Assembly: GCA_946645735.1 (NCBI GenBank)
Contig: CAMPCK010000012.1
Location: forward strand, 1-10,150
DNA from: an uncultured Clostridia bacterium
GTDB taxonomy: Bacteria; Bacillota_A; Clostridia; Peptostreptococcales; Anaerovoracaceae
Direction: 5' to 3'
Length of the DNA: 10,150 nucleotides
In this document: positions 1 to 7,729 of the stretch, piece by piece
Numbering within the stretch: position 1 is the first letter of the stretch
Layout of the letters: each line of letters starts with the position of its first letter
Translations under genes and position numbers: made by a program
Notes under the pieces: generated by a model
What the model saw: the letters and a program-made list of their open reading frames with translations, nothing else
Told to the model about the DNA's origin: nothing
Databases searched by the model: none

Positions 1-301
1 GTCCCGCAAGGTAAAAGAGCACCCAGAACTTTCCCCAGATGTGATAGTCTATTCTTGAGAAAATGATCATGGTTGCAAAACCCAGGACGAACCAGATCAG
101 CTGCTTCTTGAGGTAAGAATAGGGATTTCCGTCCTCGTTGATGGATACGTAATAGCTTGCAGAGAAAACCATGATGATGCCGAAAAGGCAGAGTATCATG
201 ACAAGGATAACCATTACAAGGTCTCCGCCGTTATTGCTCTTTATCCACTCTATGAGACTGAATTTTGGCTTTTTTACTTTTGCTGCAGTTTGTTCACGCA
301 T
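1..301 (-). CDS. ftsW: FtsW/SpoVE-type SEDS peptidoglycan polymerase (N-terminal 100 residues, cut by window edge)
   Basis: The gene starts at ATG 299-301 and runs off the left edge. The SEDS family polymerises lipid II into glycan strands at the septum together with a class B PBP. Visible residues show a basic N-terminus (about 1-28), a first membrane helix (about 29-50) ending in the family signature MVFSASYY, a short outside loop, the segment YLKKQLIW, and a second helix (about 70-84) followed by RIDYHIW. Its place directly after murD is the usual one for ftsW/spoVE in Clostridia. The start overlaps the last 28 nt of murD in another frame. The SD for this start (AGAGGAAG) sits rather far away, about 12 nt. 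An in-frame ATG at codon 30 (position 214) has a GGAG 8 nt upstream but would begin inside the first helix, so I prefer position 301. Whether it is the vegetative FtsW or a sporulation SpoVE cannot be decided here. Confidence 0.93.
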   Translation of the reverse strand, partial: MREQTAAKVKKPKFSLIEWIKSNNGGDLVMVILVMILCLFGIIMVFSASYYVSINEDGNPYSYLKKQLIWFVLGFATMIIFSRIDYHIWGKFWVLFYLAG

Positions 302-1638
302 TCTTTGAAATGTCTTCCTCTTACTTCAAAATTGGGGTACATGTCCCAGGATGCACAGGCGGGTGAAAGAAGCACCTTGTCTCCCGGAACGCTCATTTCA
401 TATGCTTTGTTTACGCATTCCTCGAGATCCGCGTGTTCTGAATAGGAGGTGTAGCCTGCTTTGTCCATGGCTTCCTTTATCATGCCGCGGTCTCTTCCGA
501 AGAGGAGTACGTGCTTTACAGGTCCGGAAAGTTCTTCAGCCATTTCCGTGAAGTCCTGTTCCTTGGCGTCTCCTCCGGCAATGAGGATAATATTTTCTTT
601 AAGGGCGCGGATGGCTATTAAGGATGCATCCGTGTTGGTTCCCTTGGAATCGTTATAGTACTGGACGCCGTTTATCTCTTCAACGAATTCCAGTCTGTGC
701 TCAACTCCGCCGAATTCCCTGAGAACCGATACGATGACGTCTGTGGTTATCCCTGCGAAGAAGCAGATGGCAGCAGCTGCCAGTGCGTTCTCCACGTTGT
801 GGTCTCCGGGGATCCTGAGTTCATTCTTGTCCATAAGGTCGAAGAGTCTTCCTTCTTCATCCCTGATGACCATGCGGTCGCCTTGAAGAAATGCACCGAT
901 CTCCAGTTCTTTCTTTCTGCTGAATCCCGCAAGGATGGCCTTGGGAGGTTCGGGAATATCTTCCAGGCACAGCTTGAGAAGCACGGGGTCATCCATGTTC
1001 ATGATGAGATAGTCCCCTGCCCCCTGGTTCTTCCAGATGGCAGCCTTGGCAGCTCCATAGAGCTCCATGGTGTGATGACGGTTCAGATGATCCGGCGTAA
1101 GGTTAAGTATGGCGCTTACCTTAGGCTTGAACTGTGATACGGTCTGAAGCTGGAAGCTGGATACCTCTGTGATCATCCAGTCGTCAGGCTTGGAATCTAC
1201 GGCGACGCTGATTACGGGAAGTCCGATATTTCCCACAACGTTTGTTTTGCGGCCGGATGCCCTGAATATGTCTCCTACAAGAGTAGTCGTGGTGGTCTTT
1301 CCGTTGGTTCCCGTGATTCCCACAAAGATTCCCCTTGCCAGTCTGTAGGCAAGTTCAAGTTCTCCCACGATCTCGCAGCCCTGTTCGCGGGCCTTAAGGA
1401 CAAAGTCCTTTTCGGGGTCCACTCCCGGGCTCAAAACCATCATGTCAAAGGAAGTGAAATCCTCAGGCATGGTTCCGTAGTATTCCGCTATATTGTGATT
1501 TTCGCAGTATTCCCTGATTTCAGGTTCTGCATTCTCCGGGCTCTTGCTGTCCTGAATGGCCAGCTCATAGCCCAGGTCGCTTAAGGCATACATGGCGCAT
1601 TTGCCGCTTTTGCCCATTCCGATAATTATTGCTTTCAT
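274..1638 (-). CDS. murD: UDP-N-acetylmuramoylalanine--D-glutamate ligase MurD
   Basis: This cytoplasmic Mur ligase adds D-glutamate to UDP-MurNAc-L-alanine using ATP, the second amino-acid step of the peptidoglycan precursor. The product is 454 residues, normal for MurD. The N-terminal Rossmann-like domain begins KAIIIGMGKSG (2-12). The central domain carries the ATP P-loop GITGTNGKTTT (107-117), followed by NIGLP (137-141) and the motif LTPDHLNRH (180-188). The C-terminal domain shows HRLEFV (314-319), NDSKGTN (329-335), GGDAKEQDF (355-363) and the diagnostic SPACASWDMYPNF (425-437). ATG 1636-1638 is preceded by TAAGGAG, so its SD overlaps the mraY stop codon; the gap is 9 nt, suggesting translational coupling. 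The 3' end overlaps ftsW by 28 nt. Confidence 0.98.
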   Translation of the reverse strand: MKAIIIGMGKSGKCAMYALSDLGYELAIQDSKSPENAEPEIREYCENHNIAEYYGTMPEDFTSFDMMVLSPGVDPEKDFVLKAREQGCEIVGELELAYRLARGIFVGITGTNGKTTTTTLVGDIFRASGRKTNVVGNIGLPVISVAVDSKPDDWMITEVSSFQLQTVSQFKPKVSAILNLTPDHLNRHHTMELYGAAKAAIWKNQGAGDYLIMNMDDPVLLKLCLEDIPEPPKAILAGFSRKKELEIGAFLQGDRMVIRDEEGRLFDLMDKNELRIPGDHNVENALAAAAICFFAGITTDVIVSVLREFGGVEHRLEFVEEINGVQYYNDSKGTNTDASLIAIRALKENIILIAGGDAKEQDFTEMAEELSGPVKHVLLFGRDRGMIKEAMDKAGYTSYSEHADLEECVNKAYEMSVPGDKVLLSPACASWDMYPNFEVRGRHFKECVNKLQQK

Positions 1639-1647
1639 TTTTTCTCC

Positions 1648-2664
1648 TTAAATTACTGCCAGCAGAAGTGCTATGATGCAGAAAATAAGTGTGAGGGTGG
1701 CGAAGAGCCTTACGACCTTGGTCTCGTGCATTCCGCCAAGTTCAAAGTGATGGTGGAGAGGCGCCATTCTGAAGATGCGCTTTCCGCCGGTTTTCTTGAA
1801 GTATGTTACCTGGATGATAACGCTTAAAGACTCCATGACATAGATGAGTCCAGCGATGGCCAGGATGATTTCAAGTTTCATCATGATGGCAGCGGCTGCC
1901 AGTCCTCCGCCGAGAGCCATGGAACCGGTATCTCCCATGAATATCTTTGCGGGGAAATGGTTGTAAACCAGGAATCCCAGGCATCCTCCGATTATGGCTG
2001 CATAGAAGAGCGGGTAGTCATTGAAGCCCTTCATGTGGGATACGGTAACCATGAGGAAAGCTACCAGAGCCGTAACCGATGATGCCAGTCCGTCAAGTCC
2101 GTCCGTAAGGTTTACGGAGTTTGAGAAGGCGATCATTACAAACATTACCCATGGTATGTAAAAAATACCGATATCCAGGTAGTGGTCCCAGATTGGGATC
2201 CAGATGGATGAGTGAGCAAAGGTCAGAGTCTCTGCTCCCGTTCCCGCCAGGTTTCCGCTGGTAAAATATGCAAATATCGCAAAGAGAAGGGAAAAACCGA
2301 ACTGAAGTATCACCTTCTGCTTAGGGCTGATTCCCAGATTGTTCTTCTTGATGGCCTTCTCGTAGTCATCGATAAATCCGATTACTCCGAAAAGGATCAT
2401 GGTTATGCAGACTACGGCTATTCCTATGGAAATTACACCGAAGCATGCTGCAATTATCAGTGCCGAAAGAATCGCTCCGGATACTATGGCAAGGCCTCCC
2501 ATGGAAGGAGTTCCCGTCTTGGAAAGGTGAGCCTGGGGACCCTCCTCTCTTACAAACTGTTTGAACTGGTGCTTCTGAAGGAAGGGAATGAGTTTTCCCG
2601 TGAAGATCACCGAAAGTACAAAGCCCAGTACCAGGGCTAAGATGACTGAAAGATATAATTCCAT
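1648..2664 (-). CDS. mraY: Phospho-N-acetylmuramoyl-pentapeptide-transferase MraY (lipid I synthase)
   Basis: This membrane enzyme transfers phospho-MurNAc-pentapeptide from UDP to undecaprenyl phosphate, giving lipid I on the inner face of the membrane. The 338 residues are mostly hydrophobic, consistent with the ten-helix family fold. Landmarks are GTPSMGG (51-57), GFIDDYEK with an acidic pair (96-103), NLTDGLDGL (185-193), NHFPAKIFMGDTGSMALGG (235-253) and the histidine cluster APLHHHFELGG (301-311). These match the cytoplasmic loops that hold Mg2+ and the substrate in MraY. ATG 2662-2664 has an AGAGGAAG SD a few nt upstream. The gap to the murF stop is 17 nt, so it is within the same operon. 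No odd features are seen. Confidence 0.98.
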   Translation of the reverse strand: MELYLSVILALVLGFVLSVIFTGKLIPFLQKHQFKQFVREEGPQAHLSKTGTPSMGGLAIVSGAILSALIIAACFGVISIGIAVVCITMILFGVIGFIDDYEKAIKKNNLGISPKQKVILQFGFSLLFAIFAYFTSGNLAGTGAETLTFAHSSIWIPIWDHYLDIGIFYIPWVMFVMIAFSNSVNLTDGLDGLASSVTALVAFLMVTVSHMKGFNDYPLFYAAIIGGCLGFLVYNHFPAKIFMGDTGSMALGGGLAAAAIMMKLEIILAIAGLIYVMESLSVIIQVTYFKKTGGKRIFRMAPLHHHFELGGMHETKVVRLFATLTLIFCIIALLLAVI

Positions 2665-2681
2665 GTCTTCCTCTTATCTCC

Positions 2682-4160
2682 TTAACTGTTAATGATTCTA
2701 TTTACGATGGCTTCAAGAGCCATTCCTCTGGAGGCCTTGACCAGGATCCGGTCTCCCGGATGAACGTGGTCCATGATGCCTTCAATTACAGGTTCTTTGG
2801 TATCGAAGTGTTCAGCAGCCCGTCCCGTTTCCTTATCCACATAGACGAGAGGAACTTCCGCCATCTTTTCAGGCTTATGGCCTGCCTTCTCCGCTGCCTC
2901 AATCCAGCCCAGCTGGGTGTTCTTCGAAAGTTCTCCTATGGCGATGAGCACGTCAACTCCCATATCGTAGGCAAAGGCTCCGCAGGAGCTGTGGCCTGAA
3001 GCCGCTTCTGAACCCAGTTCGTACATGTCCCCGGAGATCACTATGTGTCTTCCGCCCTCAGGGCAAGGGGTGTTCATGAGGGTCCTTATGGCGCTCTTCA
3101 ATGAATCCGGCGCTGCATTATATGTATCATCGATAATAATGATTCCATCCTTTTCCTTAATGGCAAGGCGCTTCTCCGTAAGACCAGCTTCAGAAAGCCC
3201 CTTTATGGCTTCCTCCATGGAGATTCCATAAAGGGATCCCGCTGCAATGGCAAGGCCGGAATTAAAGGCGTTGTGAGCTCCGGGAACGGGAAGGTCGCAG
3301 TGATATGCAACTCCTTCATGCTCAATGTCAAAGCTCATGCCTGAGGTTCCCCTGTCATCGATGTTTCGAACGATGAAGTCGCAGTCTTCTGTACTTCCAA
3401 CCTTTATGATTCTTCCCTTTATTCCTCTTTCCTTAAGGTCCAGGCCGTGAAGCATCTCATCGTCCCAGTTTACTATGAGGACAGAATCGTCATTGAAGTT
3501 CTTGGTTATTTCAAGCTTGGTATTGAGGATACCATTTCTTCCCTCTTCAGGGAAGTTCTCTATGTGGGAGATGCCTACGTTGGTGATGACTCCCACCTGA
3601 GGATGGGACAGGTCCGCAAGGAATCCTATGGAGCCCTTCTTTTCCATTCCCATTTCTATGATGGCTGCCTCCGTGTCTCCCGGAAAACTCAGAAGGGACA
3701 GAGGAAGTCCGTACTCATTGTTATAGTTCTTGATGGATCTGGCAGTCTTATACTTTCTTGAGAAGACGTAATAGAGAAAGTCTCTCGTGGATGTTTTGCC
3801 TACGGATCCCGTTACGCCGATCCTGGCCTCGGGAGAAAGACTCTCGAGATAGTATGTGCCCATGGTCTGAAGAGCCTTGGTGGTGTCCTCAGTAAAGACA
3901 GCAGTAACTCCTGTCCTTCCTTCAAGGGCCTTCTCTGTCTTCACAGGGTCTGATACTACCAGAACGCGGCATCCGCTGTCAAGGACCTGAGGAAGATAAT
4001 CGTGGCCGTCATTCTTAACACCCTTTATTGCAAAGAATGCCTTGCCGGCTTCTGCTTCTCTGGAGTCCCTTACAATATCATAGAATATTTCATTTTCAGA
4101 GCCCTTTAAAAGGCTTCCTCCGAGAGCATCCTTAAGCTCTCTCACCGTCATTTCTCTCAT
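2682..4160 (-). CDS. murF: UDP-N-acetylmuramoyl-tripeptide--D-alanyl-D-alanine ligase MurF
   Basis: MurF attaches the D-Ala-D-Ala dipeptide to the UDP-MurNAc-tripeptide, the last cytoplasmic ligase step. The product has 492 residues. The N-terminal domain reads DSREAEAGKAFFAIKG (32-47), which binds the UDP-sugar. The ATP loop is GVTGSVGKTST (115-125). NYNNEYGLP (145-153), EMGM (169-172) and ITNVGISHIENF (192-203) follow. A Lys near 215 (NTKLEI) fits the carboxylated lysine of the family. PGAHNAFNSG (293-302), DDTYNAAPDS (344-353), SGDMYELG (376-383) and LVKASRGM (473-480) mark the rest. It is longer than the roughly 450 residues common for MurF; extra sequence lies around 412-450 in the C-terminal domain. 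ATG 4158-4160 has an AAGGA SD about 7-8 nt upstream, which favours it over the ATG three codons on. Only 2 nt separate it from the upstream PBP stop. Confidence 0.97.
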   Translation of the reverse strand: MREMTVRELKDALGGSLLKGSENEIFYDIVRDSREAEAGKAFFAIKGVKNDGHDYLPQVLDSGCRVLVVSDPVKTEKALEGRTGVTAVFTEDTTKALQTMGTYYLESLSPEARIGVTGSVGKTSTRDFLYYVFSRKYKTARSIKNYNNEYGLPLSLLSFPGDTEAAIIEMGMEKKGSIGFLADLSHPQVGVITNVGISHIENFPEEGRNGILNTKLEITKNFNDDSVLIVNWDDEMLHGLDLKERGIKGRIIKVGSTEDCDFIVRNIDDRGTSGMSFDIEHEGVAYHCDLPVPGAHNAFNSGLAIAAGSLYGISMEEAIKGLSEAGLTEKRLAIKEKDGIIIIDDTYNAAPDSLKSAIRTLMNTPCPEGGRHIVISGDMYELGSEAASGHSSCGAFAYDMGVDVLIAIGELSKNTQLGWIEAAEKAGHKPEKMAEVPLVYVDKETGRAAEHFDTKEPVIEGIMDHVHPGDRILVKASRGMALEAIVNRIINS

Positions 4161-4162
4161 GG

Positions 4163-6160
4163 TTATTCCTTATACAGATAAACTGTTGTCTTCTTCGAAA
4201 CCTTGGTCTTCGGCTTAGGATACTGGTCGACTACTTTCCACTTTCCGTCGCCCTTTTCTCCGTCGGCTGCAAGGACCTTGAGTCCCTTGTTCTTAAGTAT
4301 TTCTTCTGCCTGATTATATGTCTTTCCCGTAAGGTCAGGAACTGTAATATCCTGGCTCTTGGTCTTCGTCTCTGTTTCAGAGGACGGGCTGATGGCCATA
4401 TATCTCAGCACGTTCTTCAGGATCTTCTTGGCTGCGGGCGCAGCGATAACAGATCCGTAGATGGCTCCCTTAGGGGTATCCACGATTACCAGAAGTGTGA
4501 TCTGGGGATCTTCCATGGGTGCCATGCATACGAAGGAGCTGTAGTAATCGTACTTGGAATATCCGCCGCTTACAGCCTTCTGAGCAGTTCCGGTCTTTCC
4601 TCCGATGTTGTATCCCGGTATCTGGGCGGTGGTACCTGAACCGTGCTCAACCTCGTACTGCATTATATCACGCATTTCCCTGGATGTGGAGGGGGATATT
4701 ACTTTGCGTTCAACTACTGTATCAAAGGTCTTTACGATTTTTCCGCTTGAATCCGTAAGAGCCTTTACATAGTGAGGCTGAACCAGGTTTCCTCCGTTTC
4801 CAATGGCGCTTATGGCTGTGGCCAGCTGAATGGGCGTAATGGAAATACCCTGGCCGAAGCCGATGGTGGCAAGTTCTACAGGTCCGATATAGCTCTGGAT
4901 AAGAGCATAGGCTTCTCCGGGATAATCGACTCCCGTGAGACCTGAGAATCCGAAATCATTTATATACTGTGAAAATCTGGTGGCACCAAGCTTCTTGGCT
5001 ACGGCTGCCAGGGCCGGGTTGCAGGAATTGGCTATGGCCTGCTTGATGGTCTGGGAGCCGTGAGCACCGTTTATCCAGCAGTGCATGGTGTAGTCTTCAA
5101 CTCTGAAGGAGCCTGAGCAGTAGAAGTGATCCTTGAGGGATATGGCCTTCTCGTCTATGGCTGAGGCTGCGGTTACAAGCTTGAAGGTGGAGCCGGGTTC
5201 ATAGGTATCGGAGATGAGGGGGTTTCTCCACATCTGTGAAAGGTAGGCTGTCTTTTCAGCATCCGTCATCTCGTCATATTTTTTCTGATCCTTCTCACTT
5301 AAGCCCGCAGGTGTCGTGGCGTTATTGGGGTCGTAGCCGGGATATACGACGGATGCCAGTATCTCGCCGTTATTGGGATCCATGGCCAGGACCTCAACCT
5401 TCTTGGGAGTCCACTTTTCGTAAGTTTCCTTGGCGGCCTCCTCGCAGTAGTACTGGATGGCTTCGTCCAATGTGGTTACCACGTTGTATCCGTCAACTGC
5501 GGCATAGTGCCTTTCGGTTCCTTCCACCAGTTCGTTTCCGGAAATATCCGTATTGGTTACCCAGCGTCCGTTTACGCCGGAGAGATAATCGTCATACTGA
5601 AGTTCAAGGCCGGTCCTGCCCTCTCCGTCATCGTTTACGGAGCCCAGTACCTGAGCAGCAAAATTGCCCAGAGGATAGTACCTCATGGTGGCCTGGGTAA
5701 GTTCCAGGCCTTTGAGCTTCAGAGCCCTTATCTTATCCGCATCCTCCTTGGAGAGCTGCTTTCTCAGGGTGATAACTCCGTCCTTGGCCGTGAGCTTGGT
5801 CTTAAGTTCCTCGATATCCTCAGGATCGGTGATTCCGAGAGCATTGCTTAAGCTCAAGATGTTTGCCTGGATCTCTTCCTCGGTCTTTTCGTTGGTGAAG
5901 TTTCCGGGGAAAGCATAAAGCGTATAGCAGATGCTGGAGGTGGCCAGTTCTTTGCCGTTCCTGTCATAGATGATGCCCCTCTTGGCCTCTATGGTGGTGT
6001 CCCTGGTCTGCTGTGAAATGGCTCTCTGGGTAAGGTCATCGGCATCGATGATCATGATCTTGGCCAGTCTCAGGGACAGCAGCACGAAAAGAACACTGAT
6101 GATGGCGAATCCCAGTGTGATCCTTCCTCTGTTGATTTGTCTAACGCTTTTATCTCTCAT
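4163..6160 (-). CDS. spoVD: Class B penicillin-binding protein, SpoVD/FtsI type with one C-terminal PASTA domain
   Basis: This DD-transpeptidase crosslinks peptidoglycan at the septum or spore cortex as the partner of the SEDS protein encoded downstream. The 665 residues comprise a short basic cytoplasmic tail, one membrane anchor (about 14-37), a PBP dimerisation/pedestal domain opening with AKRGIIYDRNGKELA (59-73), and the transpeptidase domain. The active-site motifs are S-T-F-K with catalytic Ser324, S-C-N at 379-381 and K-T-G at 522-524. A Ser/Thr/Lys-rich linker near 591-603 leads to a single PASTA domain (about 605-665, starting VPDLTGKTYNQAEEIL). One PASTA and this length resemble Bacillus SpoVD (PbpB has two), but if it is the only such gene it would serve as FtsI. 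ATG 6158-6160 has a poor SD: the nearest AAAGGA (6180-6185) is 19 nt away, and an in-frame TAA lies 18 nt upstream. Confidence 0.95.
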   Translation of the reverse strand: MRDKSVRQINRGRITLGFAIISVLFVLLSLRLAKIMIIDADDLTQRAISQQTRDTTIEAKRGIIYDRNGKELATSSICYTLYAFPGNFTNEKTEEEIQANILSLSNALGITDPEDIEELKTKLTAKDGVITLRKQLSKEDADKIRALKLKGLELTQATMRYYPLGNFAAQVLGSVNDDGEGRTGLELQYDDYLSGVNGRWVTNTDISGNELVEGTERHYAAVDGYNVVTTLDEAIQYYCEEAAKETYEKWTPKKVEVLAMDPNNGEILASVVYPGYDPNNATTPAGLSEKDQKKYDEMTDAEKTAYLSQMWRNPLISDTYEPGSTFKLVTAASAIDEKAISLKDHFYCSGSFRVEDYTMHCWINGAHGSQTIKQAIANSCNPALAAVAKKLGATRFSQYINDFGFSGLTGVDYPGEAYALIQSYIGPVELATIGFGQGISITPIQLATAISAIGNGGNLVQPHYVKALTDSSGKIVKTFDTVVERKVISPSTSREMRDIMQYEVEHGSGTTAQIPGYNIGGKTGTAQKAVSGGYSKYDYYSSFVCMAPMEDPQITLLVIVDTPKGAIYGSVIAAPAAKKILKNVLRYMAISPSSETETKTKSQDITVPDLTGKTYNQAEEILKNKGLKVLAADGEKGDGKWKVVDQYPKPKTKVSKKTTVYLYKE

Positions 6161-6194
6161 ATGCTTAAGCTTAATTTATTCCTTTAGTAAAATG

Positions 6195-6214
6195 AGCCGA
6201 ACTCTCGTTCGGCT
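6195..6214 (-). promoter_or_regulatory. Hairpin with GAGA tetraloop in the ftsL-spoVD gap
   Basis: An 8-bp perfect stem (AGCCGAAC / GTTCGGCT) closes a four-base loop that reads GAGA on the transcribed strand, a GNRA-type tetraloop. It is followed on the minus strand by TCATTTTACT, a broken U-rich run. It could be a weak terminator or attenuator, an RNA processing or stability element, or a fold that sets expression of the PBP relative to ftsL. A T-rich run also follows it on the plus strand, so direction is uncertain. The structure is seen in the sequence; the role is inference. Confidence 0.55.
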
Positions 6215-6216
6215 TC

Positions 6217-6245
6217 TTTATAGATAATACACCCTTAATTGCCAT
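6217..6245 (-). promoter_or_regulatory. Possible internal sigma-A promoter ahead of the PBP gene
   Basis: On the minus strand there is ATGGCA (6240-6245; 4 of 6 to TTGACA), a 17-nt spacer, and TATAAA (6217-6222; 5 of 6 to TATAAT). It overlaps the end of ftsL. Transcription would begin near 6210, inside the GAGA hairpin, which weakens the case. I did not recognise a sigma-E type promoter here, although Bacillus spoVD has one. Confidence 0.3.
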
Positions 6246-6753
6246 AGGCTTTTTCTCTGATGATCTTTACCAGATTCTCATCAACTTCAGCATCCTCAGG
6301 GATGTAGAAGCATTGATTCTTTCTGGGATAGACCATTTTGAGATTCTTTGTCGCGTAAGATTCGATGGACTCGAAACTTACGGCCCCCTCTATTTCGATC
6401 CCCATAGTGGTGATCTGATCTCTGAGCTGTACGTTTTCCTTGGTCATGGAGTTGATACTGTACTTGATGGCTGTAGCCTTGGCTCCCATCCATACGGACA
6501 TGATGAGAAGCGCGCCTATCACAAAGAGGATCACAGCCGAGCGCATGAGCACCGGTGTAGTGACCACCTTCTGAGGCAGATTCGGGGCGACCTTAACCAG
6601 CTCCTTCTCCCTGCGGTTCTCTTTCCTGACCTGGGTTCTGGAAGGAACTTCGACCACCTCCGGCTTCAAAGCTTCTGATCCTGCCGAAGACATATATCTT
6701 CCCTGACGATTCAGGTACTCTATGTAATCTGCTGCATAGGAACTAGGTGCCAT
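6235..6753 (-). CDS. ftsL: FtsL-like bitopic cell-division protein
   Basis: The 172-residue product has a long charged cytoplasmic N-terminus (about 1-68, rich in Lys, Arg and Glu around 39-54), one membrane helix (about 70-90, from MRSAVILF to SVWMG), then a heptad-like outside segment (about 93-130) containing KENVQLRDQI. This is the FtsL/DivIC layout: a short coiled-coil divisome protein that, in the known complex, links FtsQ/DivIB and DivIC to the FtsW-PBP synthase. The sequence itself is poorly conserved, so the call rests on topology and on its place between rsmH and the class B PBP, the standard ftsL slot. ATG 6751-6753 has only a weak SD (GGA 5 nt upstream, AAGG further back), and 30 nt separate it from rsmH. 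The cytoplasmic tail is longer than in the roughly 120-residue Bacillus FtsL. Confidence 0.82.
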   Translation of the reverse strand: MAPSSYAADYIEYLNRQGRYMSSAGSEALKPEVVEVPSRTQVRKENRREKELVKVAPNLPQKVVTTPVLMRSAVILFVIGALLIMSVWMGAKATAIKYSINSMTKENVQLRDQITTMGIEIEGAVSFESIESYATKNLKMVYPRKNQCFYIPEDAEVDENLVKIIREKAYGN

Positions 6754-6783
6754 TTTTCCAAATACCTTAATACTCCAAATAAT

Positions 6784-7716
6784 CTATATCTTCACCGCTA
6801 TCCTCAGCTTGGCGCTTCTGGATCTCGGATTGGATTCTATCTCCTCATCCGTGGGAATTATGGGCTTCATGGGTTTCTCTATGTCGCCGACTTTCCCGCA
6901 GACGCAAATAGGAAGCCCCGGCGGGCAGACACAAGGATCATATCTTCTTCTGAAAGTCTCCTTGACTATCCTGTCCTCCAGGCTGTGAAATGTTATTACT
7001 GCCAGACGTCCTCCCGGATTCAGCACATCCAGGAATTCGTCCAGGGCAACCTTAAGTTTGCCCAATTCATCATTGACCTCAATCCTTATGGCCTGGAATG
7101 TTCTCTTGGCGGGATGAGGCCCTGTGCGTCTGGCTTTGGCAGGGATGGCCATCTTGATGACGTCCACCAGTTCTGTCGTAGTCTTTATGGGTTTCCTGGA
7201 TCTCTCCTTCACAATGAAGTCCGCGATCCTGGATGCCCAGCGTTCTTCTCCGTAGTTATGGATAATATCTCTTATCTCATCCTTATCATAGCCGTTGACA
7301 ACGTCGTAGGCCGTAAGGCTGTCGTCTCTGTTCATCCTCATGTCCAGAGGTGCTTCCTGCATGTAGCTGAAGCCTCTTTCCGGATTGTCCAGCTGAAATG
7401 AGCTTACGCCCAGATCCAGCAGGGCTCCGTCCAGTCCCTGAACGCCGAGGTCGGCCAGCACAGACTTGATTTCGGAATAGTTAGCCTGCACCAGTTCTTT
7501 GCGACACTCAAATTGGGAGAGCCTCTTTTCGGCCGCCATAAGCGCGTCCCTATCGCGGTCGATTCCGATCAAGAGTCCGTTCTCTCCCAATCCGGCACAA
7601 ATGCCGCTCGAGTGGCCGCCGCCACCCAGAGTGCCGTCTGCATATATTCCGTCCGGCTTCAGGTCAAGCCCTCCGATTACTTCTTCAAACATTACCGATA
7701 CGTGTTTGAACTCCAT
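6784..7716 (-). CDS. rsmH: 16S rRNA (cytosine(1402)-N(4))-methyltransferase RsmH (MraW)
   Basis: RsmH uses S-adenosylmethionine to methylate N4 of C1402 in the decoding centre of 16S rRNA. Starting at ATG 7714-7716 the protein is 310 residues, the usual length. An upstream in-frame start would overlap mraZ and add 37 unrelated residues. AGGGAG at 7724-7729, 7 nt before the ATG, decides for the shorter form. Motifs: HVSVMFEEVI (5-14), the SAM loop DGTLGGGGHS (27-36), IGIDRDRDAL (50-59), LDLGVSSFQLD (100-110), PERGFSYM (112-119), NYGEERWASRIA (154-165), AKRTFQAIRIEVNDEL (203-218), ITFHSLEDRIVK (241-252) and PRSRSAKLR (297-305). The C-x-C ... C-x-C segment (262-273) is common in Firmicutes members. 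It lies 13 nt after mraZ. Confidence 0.97.
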   Translation of the reverse strand: MEFKHVSVMFEEVIGGLDLKPDGIYADGTLGGGGHSSGICAGLGENGLLIGIDRDRDALMAAEKRLSQFECRKELVQANYSEIKSVLADLGVQGLDGALLDLGVSSFQLDNPERGFSYMQEAPLDMRMNRDDSLTAYDVVNGYDKDEIRDIIHNYGEERWASRIADFIVKERSRKPIKTTTELVDVIKMAIPAKARRTGPHPAKRTFQAIRIEVNDELGKLKVALDEFLDVLNPGGRLAVITFHSLEDRIVKETFRRRYDPCVCPPGLPICVCGKVGDIEKPMKPIIPTDEEIESNPRSRSAKLRIAVKI

Positions 7717-7729
7717 GTCAGCACTCCCT

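Noticed and set aside
241..249. TTATCCACT resembles a DnaA box.
   Set aside because: It is a single imperfect copy within the ftsW coding sequence, with no cluster of boxes or other origin features.
697..1137. A 146-codon plus-strand frame inside murD.
   Set aside because: It is antisense to a complete, conserved MurD gene and shows no recognisable motif.
6195..6214. The GAGA hairpin as a full intrinsic terminator of ftsL.
   Set aside because: The following run is TCATTTTACT, broken by C and A, and a complete stop here would silence the rest of an essential cluster. It is kept only as a possible attenuator or structural element.
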